The notes beneath the pieces were generated by a model, which made no database searches, was not told where the DNA came from, and worked only from the letters and a program-made list of their open reading frames with translations. Shown here in pieces: positions 7,338-13,623 of a stretch of 15,191 nt of DNA. The position numbers and the translations under genes are program-made. This DNA comes from Anaerolineae bacterium. Its GTDB lineage: Bacteria > Chloroflexota > Anaerolineae > Aggregatilineales > Aggregatilineaceae. Location: positions 1-15,191 of the forward strand of contig JADLHR010000130.1 in the NCBI GenBank assembly GCA_020848665.1. Reading direction: 5' to 3'. Numbering within the stretch: the stretch's first letter is position 1; each line of letters opens with the position of its first letter.

Positions 7338-7462
7338 CGCAGTTCCATTAACGCTTCATAATTACCTCAACACATCGCGCTCCCCAAATCAATGAACAGG
7401 GCGGACCGCTGGCTGGACATGCGCACGAATCTGGTTGCGATTTTTGCAGGGGTCTCAGCCCT

Positions 7463-7490
7463 TTGCTAGACTTAACCGGTTATCTATTGT
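7463..7490 (+). promoter_or_regulatory. weak candidate promoter and palindrome before the Ig-like protein gene
   Basis: TTGCTA (7463-7468), a 16-nt spacer and TATTGT (7485-7490) lie 23 bp before ATG 7513. Between the boxes is a perfect 10-bp palindrome, TAACCGGTTA (7473-7482), which could be an operator. Both boxes are only fair matches. The rest of the stretch 7338-7462 shows nothing I can support. Confidence 0.3.
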
Positions 7491-7512
7491 CGCGCGCTTG
7501 AAGGGAAGCGGT

Positions 7513-8271
7513 ATGGCGTCTTGGCGCTGGCTTGGCCGTGGCCTGCGCGGCCTCGTGCTCGCGGTGGCGTTCAGTACGAGTGCGGTAGCAGGCGCCCAGG
7601 GCACGCCAGCGGTGGCGCTGCTGACCGCCCCGGCTGAAGGCGCGTCACTGTTCGGGCCGATCAACATCGCTGGCACGGCCTATCATCCGGCCAGCTTCGA
7701 CCACTACACGCTCGAATACGATCTCGCCAGCGAGCCGGGCGACCAATGGCTGCCGGTTCAGGAGCAGGTAGCGCAGCAGGTGGAGAATGGCGTGCTGGGC
7801 ACGTGGGATACTGGCGCAGTTCCGGACGGCGTCTACCGGCTGAGGCTGCGGGTCTTCCTGGACGACGGCACGTACGCTGAGGCGATTATCTCAAACCTGC
7901 GTGTGCGCAACAGCCCGCCGACGCCCGTTCCGACGAGCGGCCCGGCCGGCCTCGCGCCCGGCGCTTTGCCGCCAACGCCCGGCCCTTCGCCAACCTCGCC
8001 CATCGTGCAACCACCGAGCAGCCGCCCGGAGTCTGAAAACCCGGTGGAGCCAATCGCAGATGAAGCGGAGCAGACCGGTGCCCAGCCCAGGCTGCTCCAG
8101 AGAGAGCCTGGCAGTAGCCGCGTGAATCTCGAACGGGTGCAGCAGGCGTTCTGTACCGGGGGTCTGTTCGGATTAGGCGTTTTCGCGGCGCTGCTCGTTT
8201 ATCGTGGTGTGCGCCGTGCCAGTGCGGGCAGACCGCGTCCCGGTGAGCGGGGCGGCGGCTGGAACGATTGA
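7513..8271 (+). CDS. exported Ig-like domain protein with Pro-rich linker and C-terminal membrane anchor
   Basis: This 252-residue protein begins with a signal peptide (MASWRWLGRGLRGLVLAVAF, cleavage probably near AGA-QG at 27-30). Residues 33-133 form a beta-rich domain with the pattern LLTAPAEGASLFGPINIAGTA ... WDTGAVPDGVYRLRLRVFLDDGT, typical of short Ig/CARDB-like modules in which a lost-and-gained fold packs against a surface protein. Residues 134-200 are a Pro/Ser/Thr-rich linker, and 213-231 are a hydrophobic segment followed by Arg-rich residues, consistent with a C-terminal anchor facing the cytoplasm. ATG 7513 was chosen because it gives a proper signal peptide and has AAGGGA 6 nt upstream; the frame stays open back to TTG 7435. 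It ends 20 bp before pth. Function is unknown; a cell-envelope role is inferred from topology only. Confidence 0.7.
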   Translation: MASWRWLGRGLRGLVLAVAFSTSAVAGAQGTPAVALLTAPAEGASLFGPINIAGTAYHPASFDHYTLEYDLASEPGDQWLPVQEQVAQQVENGVLGTWDTGAVPDGVYRLRLRVFLDDGTYAEAIISNLRVRNSPPTPVPTSGPAGLAPGALPPTPGPSPTSPIVQPPSSRPESENPVEPIADEAEQTGAQPRLLQREPGSSRVNLERVQQAFCTGGLFGLGVFAALLVYRGVRRASAGRPRPGERGGGWND

Positions 8272-8291
8272 GGCGGGCGAGCGGTGATCGA

Positions 8292-8915
8292 ATGCGCTGG
8301 ATAAGACGAGACACCAATCACACCGCGGCCGATCGTTTCCTGATCGTCGGTCTCGGCAACCCAGGCCGCGAGTATCACGGCACGCGCCACAATATCGGCT
8401 TCCGCTGCGCCGATGCGCTCACGCGGGAGCATGGCTTGAGCTACGAGGCGAAGAAGCGATCGAAGGCGACCGTGGCCGAAGGCACGATCGCCGGGCGACG
8501 CGTGCTCGTCGCCAAGCCGCAGACCTTCATGAACCTGAGCGGCGGCTCGGTGCAGGGGCTGGCAGCATTCTACCGGATTCCCCCGGAGCGCATTCTGGTC
8601 ATCTATGACGATCTTGATCTGCCTGCGGCCACGCTGCGCATCCGGCCCAAGGGAGGATCGGGCGGGCACCGGGGCATGACGGATATTATCCGCAAGCTCG
8701 GCACGCAGGATTTTCCGCGCATCCGCTTTGGCATCGGGCGCCCGCCCGACCGCATGGACCCGGCGGCCTACGTGCTGCAACGTTTCTCAGCCGAGGAAGA
8801 ACCCGCTATCGCCGAGGCGGTAGCGCGGGCAGTGGCGGCGGTTGAAAGCTGGCTCCGCGACGGAATCGAAACCGTCATGAACCAGTTCAACAACACGGTG
8901 AGCGATTCGCCGTAA
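8292..8915 (+). CDS. pth: peptidyl-tRNA hydrolase
   Basis: This 207-residue cytoplasmic enzyme cleaves the ester bond of peptidyl-tRNA released by stalled ribosomes, recycling tRNA. The visible signatures are IVGLGNPGREY with N23, TRHN with the catalytic His 33, KPQTFMNLSG with N81, DDLDLP with D106, and GGSGGHRGM. The size is normal for the family, with about 13 extra residues at the N-terminus before RFLIVGLG. Against the E. coli enzyme, N10, H20, N68 and D93 are conserved, but the position of N114 is Arg 127 here (GGHRG instead of GGHNG). ATG 8292 is preferred; the frame is open to TTG 8268, which overlaps the previous stop. The ribosome site is weak (GAGGCGG well upstream), and translational coupling with the preceding gene is possible. 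Confidence 0.95.
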   Translation: MRWIRRDTNHTAADRFLIVGLGNPGREYHGTRHNIGFRCADALTREHGLSYEAKKRSKATVAEGTIAGRRVLVAKPQTFMNLSGGSVQGLAAFYRIPPERILVIYDDLDLPAATLRIRPKGGSGGHRGMTDIIRKLGTQDFPRIRFGIGRPPDRMDPAAYVLQRFSAEEEPAIAEAVARAVAAVESWLRDGIETVMNQFNNTVSDSP

Positions 8916-9013
8916 GGCCGGTCCGCGCCGCAGCCACACCCGCCCGACTGAGCTTTGCCGCTCTGAAAGAATTGCCTGTCGGACGATTGAAGACGTAACG
9001 GATCGCGACGCTT

Positions 9014-12000
9014 ATGCACCTTGATGGTCTTCTGGAGCTTCTGCGCCAGGCCGAGTCCTATCGAACGTTGCTGGACCATCTGCGCCAGGGCCGCGGCTTG
9101 CCTGACCAGCAGGTGTTGCGCGCCGCGCGCCCCTTTGTGCAAGCGGCGCTCGCCGCCGATCTCGCCCGGCCGGTGCTCGTGATCGCAGGACGCGTCGATC
9201 GTGCTTACAATATCGCGGAGCAGCTTCCCGTCTGGCTGCCAGGGCGCGCCGCCGAGCGATTCGCTGAGCCAACGTCGATCTTCTACGAGCGCTCGGTCTG
9301 GACGTCCGCTGCGATCCAGAGCCGCCTCACGACGCTCGCCGCGCTGGCGCCTCCGGTCGGCGCCAAACCGGCGTCCGCGCAGCCACCGCTGATCGTCACA
9401 TCCGCCCTGGCGCTGATGCAGAAAACGCTCCCGGCACGCGAGTTTCGGGCCGCGTCACGCCTGCTGCGGATTGGCACGCGCATCACGCCGGACAGCCTGC
9501 TGCACACCTGGATGCAAAACGGCTACGAGCCAGCGTCAATCGTGGTCCAGCCGGGCACCTTCAGCCGGCGTGGCGGCATCCTCGACATCTTTCCGGTATC
9601 GGCGCGCCAGCCGGTGCGCATCGAGTTCTTCGGTGACGAGGTCGAGAGCCTGCGCGTTTTCGACGCCGCCAGCCAGCGCTCGTCGGCCAGTATCGAGCAG
9701 GTCGCGATCCCCCCTGCGCGTGAGGCGCTGCCGCGGTTTGGGCCGGATACGGCGGAATGGCTGGCAGGCTGGTTCGCTCAGCAGCCCAGCCCGGCAGAGG
9801 ATGTCACGTCCGCGCTGCCGGATCAGGAGCCGCTGGCGAACGCCGTCCCTTTCCCGCAACTGGAATTCTACCTGCCCTACTTCCACAGCCATCCGGCCAC
9901 GCTGCTTGATTACCTGCCAGAACACGCGCTGATTGTGATTGACGATTGGGGTGCGCTGCACGACAGCGTGGCCGATCTTGAGGAACAGGCGATCGCGCTC
10001 CGCCGCGACAAGCTGGCTGCTGGGCGCCTCCCCCCTGATTACCCACTGCCCTACCTTACCTGGGACGAGCTTCAGGACGAACTGTCTACCCGCGCCGTGC
10101 TGCGCCTCGGCGCAGACCCGGAGTTGTCTTCGCCTGATGGCGTGGTTCTGGGTGAGCTGTTCGCTCCGGGCCAGCGCTACGGCGGCCAGCTTCGGTACAT
10201 GCTGGAGGAGCTGCGCCGCCTGTCCAGCCAGTCCGAGCGCGCAATCGTGGTCAGCCAGCAGGCGCAGCGCCTCGCCGAGTTGTGGAGCGAACAAGATCGT
10301 TATCTCCCGCCCGTCTCGCGGATCGCCTCGCCCGCTGCGCTCGACGATCTGACATTTGTGGAAGGCACACTCGCCGAGGGCTGGACTCTAACCTCTGGCG
10401 TGGGGCGCTACCACCTGCTGACCGACGCCGAACTGTTCGGCTGGCAGCGGCCTGAGCCGCGCCGCCATATCCAGCGGCGCGCCGTCCCGCCCGAAGCGAC
10501 CTTCGCCGATCTCAAGGCGGGTGACTTCGTGGTGCACGTCGAGTACGGGATCGGGCGTTTCGCCGGGCTGCAAAAGCGCGTGATCGACCGGAGTGAGCGC
10601 GAATATCTGATCATCGAGTACGCAGGCAGCGACCTGCTCTATGTCCCTATTCACCAGGCCGACCGGCTGTCCCGCTATATCGGGGCAGACGACCGCGAGC
10701 CGCCGCTCAACCGGCTGGGGACGCAGGAATGGGCGCGCGCCAAGGAGAGTACGCAGCGGGCCGTCGAGGAAGTAGCGCGCGAACTGCTGGAACTGTACGC
10801 TGCCCGCGCTAGCATCGCCGGGCACGCCTTCAGCCCGGACACACCCTGGCAGGCTGAGTTGGAAGCCTCGTTCCCGTATGTCGAGACGGAAGATCAACTG
10901 ATTGCCCTGCGCGCGGTCAAGGATGACATGGAATCGCCCCACCCCATGGACCGCCTGATCTGTGGTGATGTGGGATATGGGAAAACCGAAGTCGCGCTGC
11001 GCGCTGCCTTCAAGGCGGTTATGGATGGCAAGCAGGTCGCGATCCTGGTCCCTACGACGGTGCTGGCGCAGCAGCATTTTAACACCTTCGCCCGCCGTCT
11101 CGTTTCATTCCCGATCAAGGTCGAGATGCTCTCGCGCTTCCGCTCGCCCGCCGAGCAGCGCCAGATTCTATACGAGTTGGCGCAGGGCACGGTCGATATC
11201 GTGATCGGGACACACCGCTTGCTTCAGCCAGATGTGTCGTTCCGCGACCTCGGCCTGCTAATCATCGACGAGGAACAACGTTTCGGCGTCACGCACAAAG
11301 AGCAGCTCAAGCAGTTTCGCACCGAGGTTGACGTGCTGACGCTGACCGCCACGCCGATCCCGCGCACGCTGTACATGAGCCTGACCGGCGTGCGCGACAT
11401 CAGCATGATCCAGACACCGCCTGAGGAGCGGCTGCCGGTCGTAACCCACGTCGGCGCGTACGACGATAATCTGGTGCGCCAGGCGATCCTGCGCGAACTG
11501 GATCGCGGCGGCCAGGTCTATTTCGTGCACAATCGGGTGCAGTCGATTGACGCGATCGCGGCGCACCTGCGGCGGCTGGTGCCGGAGACAAGTGTCGCAG
11601 TCGGTCACGGCCAGATGGACGAGGGGCGGCTTGAGGAGATCATGACCGCCTTCGCACGCGGCGATTACGACGTGCTGCTCTCGACCACAATTATCGAGAG
11701 CGGGCTGGATATTCCCAACGCGAACACATTGATTGTGGACCGGTCCGATTGGTTCGGGCTGGCGCAGCTTTACCAACTGCGTGGGCGGGTCGGGCGCGGC
11801 GCGAATCAGGCATACGCCTATTTCTTCCATCCACGCACCAGTCGCCTGACGTTCGATGCCCGCGCTCGCCTGGAGACGATCGGCGAGCAGACGGAGCTTG
11901 GCTCTGGCTTCTCGATTGCCATGCGCGACCTGGAAATTCGCGGCGCAGGCGATATGCTCGGCACGCGCCAGAGCGGGCACATCGCGGCGGTCGGCTTTCA

Positions 12001-12529
12001 CCTGTATACGGAACTGCTGGCCCAGGCCGTGCGGTATCTTAAGGGAGAGGGTGAGGCTCCACGCCTGCCCATCACCGCGCAAACGGTGACGATCGATCTT
12101 CCGCTGCCCGCGTATTTCCCCGTGCACTATATCCCCGAAACCTCGCTGCGTATCCAGCTTTACCGGCGCATCGCGGAGATCGACCGCTTCGAGTCGATTG
12201 AGGAGATGCGCGCCGAGCTGGCTGACCGCTTCGGCACGCTGCCGCGCGCAGTCGAGGGTTTGCTGTTCCAGATTCGGGTCAAGCTGCTGGCCCAGCGCGC
12301 CAATGCCAGCGCCATCGCCACCGAGAACGGCCAGATTGCGATCCGCCTGCCCTGCCTCGCCAACATCGATCGCGGCGCGCTCCAGCAAGCCCTCGGCCAC
12401 AATACGCGTGTCAGCCGGACAGGCGTCTGGCTCCCGGCGGACGGGCGCCCTGAAGCCGAGTGGCAAGCAAGTTTGATCGAGGTGTTGGAAAAGCTGAAAG
12501 TTGTGGATACGCAGGTGAGTTCCGTCTGA
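9014..12529 (+). CDS. mfd: transcription-repair coupling factor
   Basis: This 1171-residue DNA translocase removes RNA polymerase stalled at lesions and recruits UvrA. The domain order is complete. The N-terminal UvrB-like module carries GTFSRRGGILDIFP from G181. The CarD-like RNA polymerase interaction domain starts near V507 (VHVEYGIGRF). The RecG-like motor has Walker A GDVGYGKT at 651-658, DEEQ at 752-755, the LTATPIPRTL motif after it and QLRGRVGRG at 921-929. A C-terminal regulatory domain covers about 1020-1171. Length matches family norms (about 1150-1180), and no key residue is missing. An upstream TTG in frame is blocked by TAA, so ATG 9014 is the only reasonable start, although no good ribosome site precedes it. 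It lies 98 bp after pth with no terminator seen, so read-through from pth is possible. A repeat-derived hairpin begins 11 bp past the stop. Confidence 0.97.
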   Translation: MHLDGLLELLRQAESYRTLLDHLRQGRGLPDQQVLRAARPFVQAALAADLARPVLVIAGRVDRAYNIAEQLPVWLPGRAAERFAEPTSIFYERSVWTSAAIQSRLTTLAALAPPVGAKPASAQPPLIVTSALALMQKTLPAREFRAASRLLRIGTRITPDSLLHTWMQNGYEPASIVVQPGTFSRRGGILDIFPVSARQPVRIEFFGDEVESLRVFDAASQRSSASIEQVAIPPAREALPRFGPDTAEWLAGWFAQQPSPAEDVTSALPDQEPLANAVPFPQLEFYLPYFHSHPATLLDYLPEHALIVIDDWGALHDSVADLEEQAIALRRDKLAAGRLPPDYPLPYLTWDELQDELSTRAVLRLGADPELSSPDGVVLGELFAPGQRYGGQLRYMLEELRRLSSQSERAIVVSQQAQRLAELWSEQDRYLPPVSRIASPAALDDLTFVEGTLAEGWTLTSGVGRYHLLTDAELFGWQRPEPRRHIQRRAVPPEATFADLKAGDFVVHVEYGIGRFAGLQKRVIDRSEREYLIIEYAGSDLLYVPIHQADRLSRYIGADDREPPLNRLGTQEWARAKESTQRAVEEVARELLELYAARASIAGHAFSPDTPWQAELEASFPYVETEDQLIALRAVKDDMESPHPMDRLICGDVGYGKTEVALRAAFKAVMDGKQVAILVPTTVLAQQHFNTFARRLVSFPIKVEMLSRFRSPAEQRQILYELAQGTVDIVIGTHRLLQPDVSFRDLGLLIIDEEQRFGVTHKEQLKQFRTEVDVLTLTATPIPRTLYMSLTGVRDISMIQTPPEERLPVVTHVGAYDDNLVRQAILRELDRGGQVYFVHNRVQSIDAIAAHLRRLVPETSVAVGHGQMDEGRLEEIMTAFARGDYDVLLSTTIIESGLDIPNANTLIVDRSDWFGLAQLYQLRGRVGRGANQAYAYFFHPRTSRLTFDARARLETIGEQTELGSGFSIAMRDLEIRGAGDMLGTRQSGHIAAVGFHLYTELLAQAVRYLKGEGEAPRLPITAQTVTIDLPLPAYFPVHYIPETSLRIQLYRRIAEIDRFESIEEMRAELADRFGTLPRAVEGLLFQIRVKLLAQRANASAIATENGQIAIRLPCLANIDRGALQQALGHNTRVSRTGVWLPADGRPEAEWQASLIEVLEKLKVVDTQVSSV

Positions 12530-12539
12530 ATTATCCCAC

Positions 12540-12592
12540 ATATCCCACATATCCCACATCTATTTCGAGGAATTGTGGGATATGTGGGATAT
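12540..12592 (+). terminator. repeat-derived hairpin, probable mfd terminator
   Basis: ATATCCCACATATCCCACA (12540-12558) pairs perfectly over 19 bp with 12574-12592, around a 15-nt loop. It starts 11 bp after the mfd stop and is followed by TGTTTG, a weak U-tract on the plus strand. The stem is exceptionally long for a terminator. Confidence 0.5.
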
Positions 12593-12646
12593 TGTTTGCG
12601 GACGCGGGCAGGCGGAAAAACGTCCCCGGAAACTCAGCACACGAGC

Positions 12647-12699
12647 AAAAATCCCACATTTATCCGCGTTATCCTGCATAACCCACCATATGTGGGATT
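12647..12699 (-). terminator. repeat-derived hairpin with U-tract, probable terminator of the degV-side operon
   Basis: A 10-bp inverted repeat, AATCCCACAT with ATGTGGGATT (12650-12659 and 12690-12699), encloses a 30-nt loop. On the minus strand the stem runs directly into TTTTT (12651 to 12647). It lies about 40 bp after the degV-family stop. The large loop lowers confidence. Confidence 0.4.
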
Positions 12700-12740
12700 C
12701 GATGCGGGATATGTGCGAAACCCGGCGCGCAACCTGTATG

Positions 12741-13595
12741 TCAGGCGTTCCATTCCACCACCAACCCGACAGCGCCAGGGCCGGCGTGCACGCCTAACAC
12801 CGTCGTCGCGTAGGCAAACATCATTTCGTCTGGCTGGAACTGCTCACGGGCCTGTGCGAGGACCGCACGCCCTTCAGCTTCGGCGTCGGCATGCAGCACG
12901 GACAGGCGCTTCACGTGCCGGTCGGCCAGAGCGTCGGCAGCAACCTTCGGAAGCTGCTGCAAAGCCCGCTTGCGTGTGCGGACGTTCTCGACCGCCTCGA
13001 TCACGCCGTCGCGCACGACCAGGACCGGCTTGATGTTCAGCGCCGAGCCGACGAACAGCTTGCCGCTGCTGATCCGACCGCCCCGCTTGAGATGCTCCAG
13101 GCTGTCGATCGTGAATACGAGTTGCTGCCGTGTCGCCGCGTCACGCGCTGTCGCCGCGATCTCGTCCGGCGCGGCCCCACTATCGCGCGCGTCAGCAGCC
13201 GCCAGCACCGCGTGTCCCAGCGCCCACGATACCTGGCGCGTGTCGATCACATGCACCGGGAAATCGACTATATCCTGCGCCAAAATCGCCGAGGCGTAAG
13301 TGCCGCTCAGGGCGCTTGAGATCACCACGCACACCACTTCGTCGGCGTTGGTTGCCGCGCGAGCTTGCTCAAAGGCTGCCACGAAGTCCTGCGGGGTCGC
13401 CTGCGAGGTCTTCGGTATCTCATCCGAGGCCCGCAGCCGGGCGTAGAACTCCCGCTCGTGGATATCGATCCCATCCCGCAGGCTGTCGGCTCCCCAGACG
13501 ACATACAGCGGCACGACGTGAATCCCACGTTCGCGCGCCAGGTCCGGTGGAAGGTTGCAGGTGCTGTCGGTGACTATCGCGGTACGCGCTGCCAT
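12741..13595 (-). CDS. DegV-family fatty-acid-binding protein
   Basis: This is a 284-residue cytoplasmic protein of the DegV (FakB-like) fold, which binds a single fatty acid; in Firmicutes such proteins present the fatty acid to the kinase FakA. The family motifs are present: TDSTCNLP at 9-16, TSQATP at 63-68 (usually TSQPTP, the fatty-acid head-group loop), ISSALSGTY at 92-100, SLEHLKRGGRIS at 165-176 and NIKPVL at 187-192. The protein is complete and of normal length. The start at 13595 is fixed by AAGGAGG 8 nt upstream. The preceding gene stops 28 bp away, so both probably share a transcript. No fatty-acid kinase gene is seen in the window, so the FakA partnership is only a family-based suggestion. 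Confidence 0.93.
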   Translation of the reverse strand: MAARTAIVTDSTCNLPPDLARERGIHVVPLYVVWGADSLRDGIDIHEREFYARLRASDEIPKTSQATPQDFVAAFEQARAATNADEVVCVVISSALSGTYASAILAQDIVDFPVHVIDTRQVSWALGHAVLAAADARDSGAAPDEIAATARDAATRQQLVFTIDSLEHLKRGGRISSGKLFVGSALNIKPVLVVRDGVIEAVENVRTRKRALQQLPKVAADALADRHVKRLSVLHADAEAEGRAVLAQAREQFQPDEMMFAYATTVLGVHAGPGAVGLVVEWNA

Positions 13596-13623
13596 GTGCT
13601 GCCTCCTTGATATGTGCCTTGCG

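Larger units (their letters stand above)
12533..12710. repeat. cluster of 9-bp repeats, ATCCCACAT, in both orientations
   Basis: Between the convergent mfd and degV-family genes the unit ATCCCACAT occurs three times in tandem (12533-12559). It appears inverted at 12573-12581 (8 of 9) and 12582-12590, direct at 12651-12659, and inverted at 12690-12698 and 12702-12710 (ATGCGGGAT, 8 of 9). Further degenerate copies such as ATCCTGCAT (12671-12679) are present. The arrangement creates a 19-bp and a 10-bp inverted repeat. Read as protein the tandem part gives Tyr-Pro-Thr or Met-Trp-Asp triplets, but no supported gene covers it. The rest of the gap 12530-12740 shows nothing else. Confidence 0.85.

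Noticed and set aside
12460..12681. Open frame with Tyr-Pro-Thr triplets across the repeats, and the minus-strand frame with Met-Trp-Asp triplets
   Set aside because: Both arise from the 9-bp repeat, which is three codons long. They overlap the end of mfd, and no initiation signal or domain is visible.
12533..12710. CRISPR array
   Set aside because: The units are 9 bp, directly tandem or inverted, with no uniform spacers and no cas genes nearby.
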